A stretch of 64,000 nucleotides of DNA from Methylocystis hirsuta (GCF_003722355.1 NZ_QWDD01000001.1:1240001-1304000), one strand, 5' to 3'. Counted from the first letter of the stretch, positions 1-8,518 are shown. The notes: generated by a model from the sequence alone, not told the origin. Numbers and translations: made by a program.

Positions 1-836
1 CGCTTGTGGTGTTCACCGCGCTCGCCGGCCTGCTGCTCGCCCCGACTCCGCCGCATCCGCTGATCGGCTTTGCTTCGCTCCTGGCGATCGCCGTTGGCGC
101 CGGCGCGTCCGGCGCGCTCAATATGTGGTACGACGCCGACATCGACGCGCTGATGACGCGCACGCGCAAGCGGCCAATTCCCGCCGGTCGCCTCGATCCT
201 GAAACGGCGCTCGCCTTTGGCCTCGTGCTGGCGACGCTGTCGGTCTTTACGCTGGGCTATGTCGCGAACTGGTTTGCCGCCGCGCTGCTCGCCTTCACCA
301 TTCTCTTCTATGTCGTGATCTATACGATGTGGCTGAAGCGCTGGACGCCGATGAACATCGTGATCGGCGGCGCCGCCGGCGCGCTTCCGCCGATGGTCGG
401 CTATGCCGCCGCGACGGGCGAGATCAATCTTGCGAGCGTCGTGCTCTTTGCGATCATCTTCATGTGGACGCCGCCGCATTTCTGGTCGCTCGCGTTGTTG
501 AGAAGCGAGGACTACGCCCGCGCCGGCGTGCCGATGCTGCCCAATATCGCCGGCGAAGACCGCACGCGTCTCGAAATCCTGGTCTATGCGCTGGCGCTTG
601 CGCCGCTCGGCGTTGCGCCATGGCTGATGGGCTTCGCCTCGCTGGCCTATGGGCTTGTCTCGATCGGCTGCGGGATTGCGCTCGTCGGCCTCGCTGCGAG
701 GGTCTTCAGGCAGCGCGAAGGCGAGGCGGCCCGTCTGGCCGCCCGCCGGATGTTTTTGTTCTCCATCCTCTATCTGTTCCTGCTGTTCCTGGTCCTCGTC
801 GTCGAGCAGACCGCGCATATCTTTGCGCTGATCTAG
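1..836 (+). CDS. ctaB: Protoheme IX farnesyltransferase (haem O synthase), 5' end outside window
   Basis: UbiA-family membrane prenyltransferase that farnesylates haem b to haem O for the aa3-type cytochrome oxidase. The frame is open from base 3, so the first few dozen residues lie outside the window; the GTG codons at 6 and 9 look like internal valines, not a start. About 277 residues are visible. The first Asp-rich prenyl-diphosphate motif is [20 protein letters not shown] and the second conserved loop contains [10 protein letters not shown]. Several hydrophobic helices follow, ending in a Leu/Phe-rich helix before the TAG. It heads a co-directional oxidase-assembly cluster (CoxF-like, ctaG, coxC, DUF983, SURF1). 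Confidence 0.95.
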   Translation, partial: LVVFTALAGLLLAPTPPHPLIGFASLLAIAVGAGASGALNMWYDADIDALMTRTRKRPIPAGRLDPETALAFGLVLATLSVFTLGYVANWFAAALLAFTILFYVVIYTMWLKRWTPMNIVIGGAAGALPPMVGYAAATGEINLASVVLFAIIFMWTPPHFWSLALLRSEDYARAGVPMLPNIAGEDRTRLEILVYALALAPLGVAPWLMGFASLAYGLVSIGCGIALVGLAARVFRQREGEAARLAARRMFLFSILYLFLLFLVLVVEQTAHIFALI

Positions 837-881
837 GCGGCCAAGCGGATGGTGAACGAAATGATCGATGCAGGAGACAAG

Positions 882-1058
882 ATGAAAAAGGGCGCCGGCA
901 TGTTCGACCGGCCAGGGGTCGTTCTGACCGAAGAGCAGGCGCGCAGCCGTCGCGCGCGCAACATCGCGATCGGCGTGACGATCGCGCTCCTCGCCGCGCT
1001 GTTCTACGCCGTCACGCTCGTGAAGTTTGGCGCCGCCATCGTCAACCGGACGATCTGA
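882..1058 (+). CDS. CoxF-like small membrane protein of the oxidase operon
   Basis: A 58-residue protein with a charged N-terminus (TEEQARSRRARN) and one transmembrane helix (IAIGVTIALLAALFYAVTL). Small single-helix proteins of this kind sit between ctaB and ctaG in many alphaproteobacterial oxidase operons and are called CoxF; their exact role in assembly is not settled. The ATG at 882 is chosen because AGGAGA lies at 872-877; the frame is open to an in-frame ATG at 849 without a good ribosome site, and an ATG at 900 is also possible. It ends two bases before the ctaG start, suggesting coupled translation. Confidence 0.75.
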   Translation: MKKGAGMFDRPGVVLTEEQARSRRARNIAIGVTIALLAALFYAVTLVKFGAAIVNRTI

Positions 1059-1060
1059 CC

Positions 1061-1654
1061 ATGAACGCGCCGGCGCCTCGTTCACGCAAACGCCCGCGGA
1101 TGATCGCGGCGGCGCTGGTCGTGGGCACGGCGGCGATGCTCGGCCTGTCTTTCGCTTCGGTTCCGCTTTACCGGGCCTTTTGCGCCGCGACCGGCTTTGG
1201 CGGCATGCCGAGGACCGATGTCGCCGGCGCGCCGTCCCCCGGCGAGCGCGTGCTCACCGTGCGCTTCGACGCCAATGTCGCCCGCGATCTTCCGTGGCGC
1301 TTCGAGCCGGAGATCGCCAAGATCTCCTTGCGCACCGGCGAGACGAAAACCGTCTATTACAAGGTCGCCAATCTCTCCGATCGCGAGACCAGCGGCCAGG
1401 CGGCCTACAATGTCACGCCCGGTCAGGCCGGGGCCTTCTTCGTCAAGGTCGCCTGCTTCTGCTTCGAGGAGAAGCGGCTCGGCCCCCATGAGGCCGAGGA
1501 ATGGCCGGTGGTTTTCTATCTCGATCCGGCTCTTGAGCGCGAAGAAGGCATGCGCGGCGTTCGCGAGATCACGCTTTCCTACACGTTCTTCGCCATCAAG
1601 GATTCCACTGCGGCGAAGACGAGCGAGACGGCGACCGCAAAGCCGAAGGGTTGA
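1061..1654 (+). CDS. ctaG: Cytochrome c oxidase assembly protein CtaG/Cox11
   Basis: Copper chaperone that delivers Cu(B) to subunit I of the aa3 oxidase. The 197-residue protein has an N-terminal membrane anchor (about residues 13-33), then a periplasmic beta domain. Visible family marks are VPLYRAFCAATGFGG just after the helix and the copper-binding CFCF in VACFCFEEKRL. The ending SYTFFAIKD is also typical. The ATG at 1061 follows the preceding stop by two bases. The C-terminal tail is Ala/Thr/Lys-rich and probably disordered. Confidence 0.95.
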   Translation: MNAPAPRSRKRPRMIAAALVVGTAAMLGLSFASVPLYRAFCAATGFGGMPRTDVAGAPSPGERVLTVRFDANVARDLPWRFEPEIAKISLRTGETKTVYYKVANLSDRETSGQAAYNVTPGQAGAFFVKVACFCFEEKRLGPHEAEEWPVVFYLDPALEREEGMRGVREITLSYTFFAIKDSTAAKTSETATAKPKG

Positions 1655-1730
1655 CTGCGCCGCGCGACTTGACCGCGCGGCAAACTAGGGGACTGGCCGG
1701 TACCGCCGGCCAATGACAAGGAAGAGCAAG

Positions 1731-2621
1731 ATGGCGGACGGACACGCGAAACCCGAACACGACTATCATCTGGTCGATCCGAGTCCGTGGCCGATCGTGG
1801 GCGCGCTCGCCGCGCTCATCACGGCGATCGGCGCGGTCATGTGGATGGCGCAGCACAAGGGCGCGCCGATCGGCGGCATGACCTTCGGCGGAACCATGTT
1901 CTTTGTCGGCATGGGCGGCATTCTGCTGGTGATGTACGCCTGGTGGAGCGACATCATCCACGAAGCGAGCGTCGGCGGATTCCACTCGCCTGTCGTGCGG
2001 CTGCATCATCGCTACGGCATGATCCTGTTCATCTTCTCGGAGGTGATGTTCTTCGTCGCCTGGTTCTGGGCGTTCTTCAATTCGGCGCTCTTCCCCGCCG
2101 ACGCGGCGCAGGTCCTGCGCACCGAATTGTTCCAGGGCGTCTGGCCGCCCAAGGGCATGGAAGTGCTGAGCCCCTGGAAACTGCCGCTGCTCAATACGCT
2201 CATTCTGCTCAGCTCCGGCGCGACTCTGACCTGGGCCCATCACGGCCTTCTGGAAAACAAGCGCGACGTGTTGAAGAAGGGCTTGATCGCCACGATAGCT
2301 CTTGGCCTGCTGTTCACGACGATCCAGGCCTATGAATATCTCCACGCCCCCTTCGCCTTCGCCTTCGACCCGGCGAAGCCGGCGGCGACGAATTACGGCT
2401 CGACCTTTTTCATGGCGACCGGCTTCCATGGCTTCCACGTGATCGTCGGCACGATCTTTCTCATCGTGTGCCTGCTGCGCGTCTTCAGGGGCGCCTTCAC
2501 GCCGGACCAGCATTTGGGCTTCGAATTCGCCGCCTGGTATTGGCACTTCGTCGACGTCGTCTGGCTGTTTCTGTTCGCCTGCATTTACGTGTGGGGGAAC
2601 TGGGGCGGGACAATGGAATAG
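1731..2621 (+). CDS. coxC: Cytochrome c oxidase subunit III
   Basis: Subunit III of the aa3-type haem-copper oxidase, 296 residues with seven predicted helices. Recognisable segments are YHLVDPSPWPI at the N-terminus, FFVAWFWAFFNSALFP, and WYWHFVDVVWLFLF near the C-terminus. The ATG at 1731 is preferred to the in-frame ATG at 1713 because AAGGAAG (1718-1724) sits at ribosome-binding distance from it. A strong palindromic terminator follows, so DUF983 and SURF1 may be expressed less or separately. Confidence 0.96.
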   Translation: MADGHAKPEHDYHLVDPSPWPIVGALAALITAIGAVMWMAQHKGAPIGGMTFGGTMFFVGMGGILLVMYAWWSDIIHEASVGGFHSPVVRLHHRYGMILFIFSEVMFFVAWFWAFFNSALFPADAAQVLRTELFQGVWPPKGMEVLSPWKLPLLNTLILLSSGATLTWAHHGLLENKRDVLKKGLIATIALGLLFTTIQAYEYLHAPFAFAFDPAKPAATNYGSTFFMATGFHGFHVIVGTIFLIVCLLRVFRGAFTPDQHLGFEFAAWYWHFVDVVWLFLFACIYVWGNWGGTME

Positions 2622-2648
2622 GCGCGCCGACGCCAGTTAGAACATTGG

Positions 2649-2678
2649 ACGGTCACGGGCGCGCCCGTGACCGTTTTC
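2649..2678 (+). terminator. Rho-independent terminator after coxC
   Basis: A perfect 26-bp palindrome at 2649-2674 (arm ACGGTCACGGGCG) is followed by TTTTC. It lies 27 bases after the coxC stop and before the DUF983 ribosome site. A stem this long with a short U-tract should terminate or at least attenuate transcription between coxC and the DUF983-SURF1 pair. Confidence 0.75.
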
Positions 2679-2692
2679 GTTGGAGGACCAAC

Positions 2693-3070
2693 ATGTCACA
2701 AGAGCACGTCTATCCGCCCGTTTCGCTCTATGTCGACGGAATCCTCGGCAGATGTCCGCGCTGCGGCAAGGGCCATATGATCCGCGGCCTGCTGACCGTT
2801 GCGCCGACATGCGAGGTTTGCGGGCTCGATTTCTCCTTTGCCGACGCGGGCGATGGTCCGGCGATCATGGTCATGACCGTCGTCGGCTTCGTCGCGATCG
2901 CGGTGCTGTGGTACGTCGAGGTGACATACCAGCCGTCCTATTGGGTGCACGCCGCCATCCTTGTGCCCCTGTCGGCGATTCTCTGCGTGGGGCTGCTGCG
3001 GCCGATGAAGGGCCTGCTGATCGCCCTGCAATATTTCAACAAGGCTGAAGAAAGCCGCCATCAGTCGTGA
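2693..3070 (+). CDS. DUF983 family membrane protein
   Basis: A 125-residue protein of the DUF983 family, which regularly sits between coxC and SURF1 in alphaproteobacteria; its role is unknown and oxidase assembly is inferred from position only. It carries two CxxC pairs, CPRCGKGH and CEVCGLDF, that look like a small zinc ribbon, followed by two hydrophobic helices (about residues 54-75 and 82-103). The ATG at 2693 has TGGAGG at 2681-2686. The stop overlaps the GTG of the SURF1 gene. Confidence 0.9.
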   Translation: MSQEHVYPPVSLYVDGILGRCPRCGKGHMIRGLLTVAPTCEVCGLDFSFADAGDGPAIMVMTVVGFVAIAVLWYVEVTYQPSYWVHAAILVPLSAILCVGLLRPMKGLLIALQYFNKAEESRHQS

Positions 3071-3807
3071 GCTCCGCCGTCCGCGCGCTTCTGGGGCCGG
3101 CGGTTGCGACGACGCTGCTCTTTGCGCTGCTGGTCAGTCTGGGATTTTGGCAGGTGCGGCGGCTCGGCGAGAAAGAGGCGCTGATCGCGCGCGTCGAGCA
3201 GCGCTCCACACAGTCGCCGCAGCCGTTGCCGCCGCTTGACCGATGGGCGAGCCTTCGCGCTGAAGATTACGACTTCATGCATGTGCGCGCGACGGGTCGT
3301 TTTATCGGCGGCCGCGACGCGCTCGTCTTCGCCGCGCCGCCGGAGGGCGCGAGCCGAGAGCCGGGCTATTGGCTGCTCACGCCGTTCGCGCTGACGGGCG
3401 GCGGCGTCGTGCTTGTCGACCGCGGATTTCTTCCAGCGTCAAAAGCCGGCGACGCCGCCGTGCGCGCCGCCCCCTCCGGCGAAGTGACGCTCGTCGGATT
3501 GCTGCGCGCGCCGGAGCGCCGCAACCCCTTTACGCCCGCAGATGAGCCGGCGAGGGGCGTGTTCTTCGCGCGCGATCCTGAGGCGATCGCCTCGGCGCTG
3601 GGACTGACCGGCGCCGCGCCTTTCGCGCTCGTCGTCGACGCCGGGCCGGCGACGGCCGCCGACTGGCCGCGCCCCGTCGGCGGCGTGCCGACGATCGCCA
3701 ACAATCATTTCTCCTACGCCGTGACCTGGTTCGGCCTGTCCTTCGCGCTTCTAGTGATATTCGCGCTTTATGCCCGCGGCGTCCTGGCGCGCGCGGACGC
3801 GCCGTAG
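3067..3807 (+). CDS. SURF1 family oxidase assembly protein
   Basis: SURF1/Shy1 homologue, an assembly factor implicated in haem a insertion into oxidase subunit I. The 246-residue protein has the family layout: an N-terminal helix ending in LGFWQVRRL, a periplasmic domain with GYWLLTPFAL and VLVDRGFLP, and a C-terminal helix beginning NNHFSYAVTWFGL. The GTG start at 3067 overlaps the DUF983 stop, so the two are translationally coupled. It is the last oxidase gene before the IS110 insertion. Confidence 0.93.
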   Translation: MSSAVRALLGPAVATTLLFALLVSLGFWQVRRLGEKEALIARVEQRSTQSPQPLPPLDRWASLRAEDYDFMHVRATGRFIGGRDALVFAAPPEGASREPGYWLLTPFALTGGGVVLVDRGFLPASKAGDAAVRAAPSGEVTLVGLLRAPERRNPFTPADEPARGVFFARDPEAIASALGLTGAAPFALVVDAGPATAADWPRPVGGVPTIANNHFSYAVTWFGLSFALLVIFALYARGVLARADAP

Positions 3808-3885
3808 CCTCGGCCTTGCGGCGATCGCGAATATGCTATGAAAAGGCGCAATGAACTGAACGCCGATTGATCTGTTCGCTGATCT

Positions 3886-3923
3886 GTCATTCCCGACAGG
3901 CCGAAGGCCTGATCGGGAATCCA
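3886..3923. repeat. Left half of dispersed palindromic repeat (family A), split by IS110
   Basis: Hairpin beginning GTCATTCCCGACAGGCCG and closing in CGGGAATCCA. It matches the first hairpin of the intact copy at 7531-7635. Its partner hairpin lies at 5350-5389, on the far side of the IS110 element, which shows that the element entered the spacer between the two hairpins. Confidence 0.8.
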
Positions 3924-3939
3924 TATGTGGACGGCCCCC

Positions 3940-4207
3940 GCCTCGCAAGGGTTGGGGACAGAGTTTTGATCGGATCGTTTGCGTCCATATGTCCGGCCTG
4001 TTTGCGCGGTCGCGAATGACCGCTGGCCAAGATGGGTTCCGCGACGCGAGCTCCACACAGAGTCGCGGCATGAGACCGCCGCTGGATTCCACGGAATGTC
4101 TCGCGTCTTGGATCGATTGATCGCGCCATCTGTCGTTTTCTTGCAAGTTCCGGCCTTCCGCGAGACAAAGGCGCGGGAACGCGCCCTGGTTTCGCGAAAC
4201 TTTGAGG
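3940..4207 (-). ncRNA. Candidate IS110/IS1111 guide RNA (bridge/seek RNA) region
   Basis: Non-coding end of the element, downstream of the transposase stop. In the IS110 family a structured RNA from a non-coding end pairs with target and donor DNA; in IS1111 members it comes from the end downstream of the transposase. The stretch contains a clear 7-bp stem, CCGCGAC (4039-4045) with GTCGCGG (4062-4068), and shorter GC stems. Its true limits and the guide loops cannot be fixed by eye. Confidence 0.3.
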
Positions 4208-5248
4208 TTATGCGGCCTGCGCCGCGGCGCCCGACGCCCGTCTGGCGTCGTAACTTTCTCCCGTCTTCATGAGTTTCCACGCGATGCGGGCGATCTTGTT
4301 GGCGAGCGCCACGGCGGCGAGTTTTGGCGGCTTGCGCGCGATCAGCGCCGCGAGCCAGGGCGAGGGTTTTCCTCTGCCGTGTCGCGCCTGCCGGATGACG
4401 GCGGTCGCGCCGCTCACCAATGCGCTGCGCAAGGCCTCGTCGCCGGCGCGGGTGATCCCCCCGAGTTTGACCTTGCCGGCGGTCGAATGATCCTTCGGCG
4501 TCAAGCCGATCCAGGCCGCGAACTGGCGTCCCGAACGAAACAAACTCGGGTCGAGCGTCTTCATCGACAGCAACGCCGCGCCGATCGGCCCCAGTCCCGG
4601 AATGCGCACGAGCCGGCGGCTGCGCGCGTCTTGCCGGCGCCAGGCGGAAAGCTTGGCGTCGACATCCCTGATCTTTGCCTTAAGCTGCGCGTATTCTTCC
4701 GCCTGCGTCATGAACAAATCGCGCGCCAAGGCCGGCAAACTCTCGTCCGCTTCAAGCCGCGCGAGCAGCGGCTCGATCTTGTCGAGACCCTTGGCGGCGA
4801 TCAATCCAAACTCCGCCGCGTAGCCGCGAATGGCGTTCGCAAGCTGCGTGCGATTGCGGATCAGCCGATCGCGCACGCCGATCAGCATCAGCGCCGCTTG
4901 CTCCTCCTTGCTCTTGACCGGCGCAAAACGCATCGTCGGCCGGCTCATCGCTTCGCACAGCGCCTCGGCGTCGGCCGCGTCGTTCTTGCCGCGTTTGACA
5001 TAGGGCTTCACCAGCTGCGGCGGCAAAAGCTGCACCTCGTGACCAAGTTCAGAAAGCGTGCGCGCCCAATGATGCGCCGCGCCGCAAGCCTCGATCCCGA
5101 CAACCATCGGCGAAAGTCCCGCAAAGAACGCTACGACCTCCTTGCGCCGCAGCCTTTTGCGCAAAACCGGCCGCTCGGCGGCGTCCACCCCGTGAAGCTG
5201 AAAAAAATGTTTCGACGTATCCATGCCAATGCGGATAATCTCGTTCAC
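4208..5248 (-). CDS. IS110 family transposase
   Basis: A 346-residue DEDD-type transposase. The N-terminal RuvC-like domain shows the Asp of IGMDTSK (about residue 10), the Glu of GIEACG (53) and the pair in KNDAADAE (90, 93). The C-terminal Tnp_IS1111A/IS116-type domain reads GLGPIGAALL, then GLTPKDHSTAGK with the conserved serine. The GTG at 5248 is taken as start: the minus strand has AGGGAG about eight bases upstream, whereas the longer open frame runs into repeat DNA. It looks intact. The plus-strand frame over 4202-5395 is an antisense shadow. Confidence 0.92.
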   Translation of the reverse strand: MNEIIRIGMDTSKHFFQLHGVDAAERPVLRKRLRRKEVVAFFAGLSPMVVGIEACGAAHHWARTLSELGHEVQLLPPQLVKPYVKRGKNDAADAEALCEAMSRPTMRFAPVKSKEEQAALMLIGVRDRLIRNRTQLANAIRGYAAEFGLIAAKGLDKIEPLLARLEADESLPALARDLFMTQAEEYAQLKAKIRDVDAKLSAWRRQDARSRRLVRIPGLGPIGAALLSMKTLDPSLFRSGRQFAAWIGLTPKDHSTAGKVKLGGITRAGDEALRSALVSGATAVIRQARHGRGKPSPWLAALIARKPPKLAAVALANKIARIAWKLMKTGESYDARRASGAAAQAA

Positions 5249-5334
5249 GGACGGCTCCCTCGTTTGAGATTCGACAACCTCATTCTGGCACAAACGATGC
5301 CGTCGGGGGCCGTCCACCCCATCAGAGCCTACCC

Positions 5335-5389
5335 AGGAGCGCTGGATTTGCTCTGGATTCCCGATCGCGCTCCGCGCGTCGGGAATGAC
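5335..5389. repeat. Right half of dispersed palindromic repeat (family A)
   Basis: Begins GGAGCGCTGGA and continues CTGGATTCCCGATCGCGC to GGGAATGAC at 5389, matching the second hairpin of the copies at 7531-7635 and 23215-23283. It is the right flank of the IS110 insertion and lies 31 bases upstream of the chosen thrC start. Confidence 0.8.
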
Positions 5390-5420
5390 CCCTGAACGGC
5401 TCAGAAGGAAATCGTATGAC

Positions 5421-6872
5421 ATGCGCGTCGCAAGCGGCGCGCCCGCCGCATCGATGGATCGAAGATTGCGCTATCTCTCAACCCGCGGCGAGGCCGCGCA
5501 GCTTGGTTTCGACGACGTTCTGCTCGCCGGTCTTGCGACCGACGGCGGGCTCTATACGCCGCTCGCCTATCCGCGTCTCGCGCCTTCCGAGATCGCCGCG
5601 CTCGCCGGCCGGTCATATGCCGAAGCGACGGCGAAAGTGATCGCGCCTTATCTCAGCGAGACGTTTTCGCGTGAGATTTTGCGGGCGCAGACGGAGAGCG
5701 CCTATAGCGGGTTTCGTCACCGCGCGATCGCGCCGCTGACGCAGATCGCCGACAATCTCTTCGTTCTCGAACTTTTTCACGGGCCGACGCTCGCCTTCAA
5801 GGATCTGGCGATGCAGCTCCTCGGGCGCATGATGAATCATGTGCTCGAAGAGCGAAATCTGCGCGCCACCATCGTCGGCGCGACGTCCGGCGATACGGGA
5901 GCCGCGGCGATCGAGGCGTTCAAGGGTCTGGACCGCGTCGACGTCTTCATTCTGTTTCCGCACGGCCGGGTTTCCGACGTGCAGCGCAAGCAGATGACCA
6001 CGGTCGATGACGACAATGTTCATACGATCGCGCTGCAAGGCTCCTTTGACGACGCGCAGGCGATTTTGAAACGGCTGTTTCGCGCCGCCGACTTTCGTTC
6101 GCGCGTCGGACTCGCCGGGGTCAATTCGATCAACTGGGCGCGCGTCGTCGCGCAGACGGTCTATTATTTCACGAGCGCCGTCGCTCTCGGCGCGCCGCAT
6201 CGGCATATTTCCTTCGCCGTGCCGACGGGCAATTTCGGCGACGTGCTCGCCGGCTATGTCGCCAAGCGGATGGGTCTGCCGATCGAGAGATTGGTCGTCG
6301 CGACAAACGCCAACGACATTCTTGCGCGCGCGCTTGCCAGCGGCCGTTACGAGCCGCGGGGCGTCACGCCGACTCAGTCGCCGTCGATGGATATTCAGGT
6401 CTCGTCGAACTTTGAACGCCTGTTGTTCGATGCGACAGGACGCGATCCGGCGGCGATCCGCGCCGCTTTCGCCTCGCTCGATCAATCCGGGGCTTTCGAC
6501 ATTCCGCCTGCGGCGCTCGCCGCCATTCGCGCCGAATTCGATGCGGAGTCCGTCGGCGAGGCCGAAACCACGGATGAGATTCGCCGCACCTGGCGCGAGA
6601 CCGGCTATGTGCTCGATCCGCATACGGCGACCGGCGTCACCGCGGCGCGCGCGCGACTTGTGAAAGATCCGGCGACGCCGGTCATCGCGCTTTCGACGGC
6701 GCATCCGGCAAAGTTTCCGGACGCGATTGAGCGCGCCATCGGACTGCGTCCGCAGCCGCCTGAAAATATTGCGGCGCGACTTGACGCGCCGGAACGATTC
6801 ACGATTCTTGAAAATGATGGCGCGCGAGTCGCCGAATTCATCTCGTCGCACGCGCGGGCGGCGAAGAGCTGA
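5421..6872 (+). CDS. thrC: Threonine synthase
   Basis: PLP enzyme converting O-phosphohomoserine to threonine, 483 residues from the chosen start. The N-terminal RYLSTRG is the usual family beginning; the PLP lysine is in HGPTLAFKDLAMQ and the phosphate-binding loop is GATSGDTGAA. PTGNFGDVLAGY is also characteristic. The ATG at 5421 has AAGGAA at 5405-5410; an ATG at 5454 is the alternative and would match a shorter family N-terminus, while the ATG at 5385 lies inside the repeat. The IS110 element ends about 90 bases upstream and may have cut the gene from its original promoter. Confidence 0.95.
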   Translation: MRVASGAPAASMDRRLRYLSTRGEAAQLGFDDVLLAGLATDGGLYTPLAYPRLAPSEIAALAGRSYAEATAKVIAPYLSETFSREILRAQTESAYSGFRHRAIAPLTQIADNLFVLELFHGPTLAFKDLAMQLLGRMMNHVLEERNLRATIVGATSGDTGAAAIEAFKGLDRVDVFILFPHGRVSDVQRKQMTTVDDDNVHTIALQGSFDDAQAILKRLFRAADFRSRVGLAGVNSINWARVVAQTVYYFTSAVALGAPHRHISFAVPTGNFGDVLAGYVAKRMGLPIERLVVATNANDILARALASGRYEPRGVTPTQSPSMDIQVSSNFERLLFDATGRDPAAIRAAFASLDQSGAFDIPPAALAAIRAEFDAESVGEAETTDEIRRTWRETGYVLDPHTATGVTAARARLVKDPATPVIALSTAHPAKFPDAIERAIGLRPQPPENIAARLDAPERFTILENDGARVAEFISSHARAAKS

Positions 6873-6893
6873 CAAGGTTTGGCAAGGAGCACG

Positions 6894-7496
6894 ATGGCGA
6901 TCTTCAGCGTAATCGGGCGGCGCGACCTGCCGATTAGAGGCGACGGTCTTTATCTGCGCGCGTCCGAAATGCGCGACTACATCGAGTGGGCCGAACTGCG
7001 CGAAAAAAGCCGCTCCTTCCTGACGCCCTGGGAGCCGCTCTGGCCGATCGATGATCTCACACGGGCGAGCTTTCGCTATCGCGTGCGCCGCCACGCCGAG
7101 GAAATGGCCCGCGACGAGGCCTATTCCTTCTTCATCTTCCGTGAGGAGGACGACGCGCTGATGGGCGGCCTCTCCTTCGGCCATGTCCGGCGGGGCGTGT
7201 CGCAGGCGGCGACGCTCGGCTATTGGATGGGCGAACCCTATGCAGGCAAGGGCCACATGACCCGCGCCGTTCGCGCCGCTTGCGCCTATGCTTTCGAGAA
7301 GCGCGGATTCCATCGCATCGAGGCGGCTTGCCTGCCGACGAACGAGCCCTCGAAGCGCTTGCTGGAGCGCGTCGGCTTCAAGCAGGAGGGCTATGCGCGC
7401 TCCTATCTCAACATCAATGGCCAGTGGCGCGACCATTTGCTTTATGCGTTGTTGGAAACTGATCCTCAGCCGATCAATCCGCCATCGGCGGCGTAA
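6894..7496 (+). CDS. GNAT family N-acetyltransferase (RimJ/RimL-like)
   Basis: A 200-residue acetyltransferase of the RimJ/RimL type, which acetylates N-terminal amines of proteins or small amines. Seen are GYWMGEPYAGKGHMTRAV, covering the acetyl-CoA loop, and PTNEPSKRLLERVGF, the usual beta-5/alpha-4 segment. The ATG at 6894 has AAGGAG at 6884-6889, and the gene starts 22 bases after thrC, so the two are probably co-transcribed. The natural substrate cannot be told from the sequence. Confidence 0.88.
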   Translation: MAIFSVIGRRDLPIRGDGLYLRASEMRDYIEWAELREKSRSFLTPWEPLWPIDDLTRASFRYRVRRHAEEMARDEAYSFFIFREEDDALMGGLSFGHVRRGVSQAATLGYWMGEPYAGKGHMTRAVRAACAYAFEKRGFHRIEAACLPTNEPSKRLLERVGFKQEGYARSYLNINGQWRDHLLYALLETDPQPINPPSAA

Positions 7497-7530
7497 GGGG
7501 GGTTTTAGCTCATCCGTTCGCCTGGATCTT

Positions 7531-7635
7531 GTCATTCCCGGCAGGCCGAAGGCCTGACCGGGAATCCAAAGCCAATTCAAGAATGCTGGCGTCGCTCAGG
7601 ATTCCCGATCGCGCGTCGCGCGCGTCGGGAATGAC
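7531..7635. repeat. Intact copy of dispersed two-hairpin repeat (family A)
   Basis: Two hairpins: GTCATTCCCGGCAGGCCG with its closing arm ending CGGGAATCC, then a spacer of about 30 bases, then GATTCCCGATCGCGC closing with CGGGAATGAC. Outer arms are complementary (GTCATTCCC and GGGAATGAC), so the whole unit can also fold as one long structure. It fills the space between the convergent GNAT and rph genes, where it may act as a bidirectional terminator. Confidence 0.85.
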
Positions 7636-7646
7636 ATTTTCGCAGC

Positions 7647-8360
7647 TTACGCGAGCGCCGCTTTCTGCAGAGCGACGAGGTCCGCGACCCCCTGCTGGGC
7701 GAGCGCCAGCATGGCCGACAATTCATCCTGGGAAAAAACCGCGACTTCGGCTGTCGCCTGAATTTCAACGAGGCCGCCCGACCCGGTGAGGACAAAATTG
7801 GCGTCGGTCGCCGCGGTTGAATCCTCGGCGTAATCGAGGTCGATCACCGGGGTCGCGTTGAAGATGCCGCAGGACACCGCGGCGACATGATCGCGCAGCG
7901 GGCTTTCCTTGACGATGGAGCGCGAACGCATCCAATCAAGGCAATCATGCAGCGCCAGCCAGGCGCCAGTGATCGACGCCGTGCGCGTGCCGCCGTCCGC
8001 CTGGATGACGTCGCAGTCGACGACGATTTGCCGCTCGCCAAGCGCTGGCAGATTGGTGACGGCGCGCAGCGAGCGGCCGATGAGACGCTGGATTTCCTGC
8101 GTGCGTCCCGAGAGTCTCCCGGCGGCGGCCTCGCGACGCGTGCGCGTGTGGGTGGCGCGCGGCAGCATGGAATATTCCGCCGTCACCCAGCCTCGGCCCT
8201 GGCCGCGCAGCCACGGCGGCGGCTTGTCTTCGAGCGACGCCGCGCAGAGCACCTGCGTATTGCCGAATTTTACGAGGCAGGAGCCCTCGGCGTAGCGGGC
8301 GACGCCTCGCTCGAAACTCACCTGGCGCATCTCGTCGGGCGCGCGTTTACTGGGGCGCAT
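7647..8360 (-). CDS. rph: Ribonuclease PH
   Basis: Phosphorolytic 3'-to-5' exoribonuclease that trims tRNA 3' ends. The 237-residue length is that of the family. The N-terminus [19 protein letters not shown], then [25 protein letters not shown] and [10 protein letters not shown] (the RNA-binding Arg region) are all conserved. The ATG at 8360 follows a GGAG on the minus strand; the frame stays open further upstream without family similarity. In many alphaproteobacteria rph lies next to rdgB/hemN or hrcA; here its neighbours are a GNAT and an EF-G-like gene. Confidence 0.95.
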   Translation of the reverse strand: MRPSKRAPDEMRQVSFERGVARYAEGSCLVKFGNTQVLCAASLEDKPPPWLRGQGRGWVTAEYSMLPRATHTRTRREAAAGRLSGRTQEIQRLIGRSLRAVTNLPALGERQIVVDCDVIQADGGTRTASITGAWLALHDCLDWMRSRSIVKESPLRDHVAAVSCGIFNATPVIDLDYAEDSTAATDANFVLTGSGGLVEIQATAEVAVFSQDELSAMLALAQQGVADLVALQKAALA

Positions 8361-8518
8361 AATAGCTCCGTTGTCGTATGGGTTGCGCCTTCTATCGCGC
8401 TTTCCGCGAGCGTGGAAGCGCCGGGCGAGGGACGGCGTCTTGCGCTGGCGGCCGCATGGTGAAACCATGAGCTAACGGGGCCGGACGAAACCAGGCTCCG
8501 ATAGATAAGGAGGGAGTG

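Larger units (their letters stand above)
3924..5334 (-). mobile_element. IS110 family (IS1111-like) insertion sequence
   Basis: About 1.41 kb. The ends are inferred from where similarity to the dispersed palindromic repeat stops on the left (about 3923) and resumes on the right (about 5335), so they are accurate to a few bases only. A perfect 13-bp subterminal inverted repeat, GTGGACGGCCCCC, lies at 3927-3939 and, inverted, at 5305-5317. The repeats sit at unequal distances from the ends, as described for the IS1111 subgroup. The longer non-coding end (about 280 bp) is downstream of the transposase gene, again as in IS1111. No target duplication is apparent. Confidence 0.8.

Noticed and set aside
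1596..2546. Minus-strand frame of 316 codons opposite ctaG and coxC
   Set aside because: No recognisable domain and fully covered by genes with strong family marks.
4202..5395. Long plus-strand frame of 397 codons
   Set aside because: Antisense to the IS110 transposase, whose minus-strand product has all family motifs; the plus product has none.
5613..7580. Minus-strand frame of 655 codons opposite thrC and the GNAT
   Set aside because: Arg/Asp-rich product typical of antisense of GC-rich genes; both plus-strand genes are clear.
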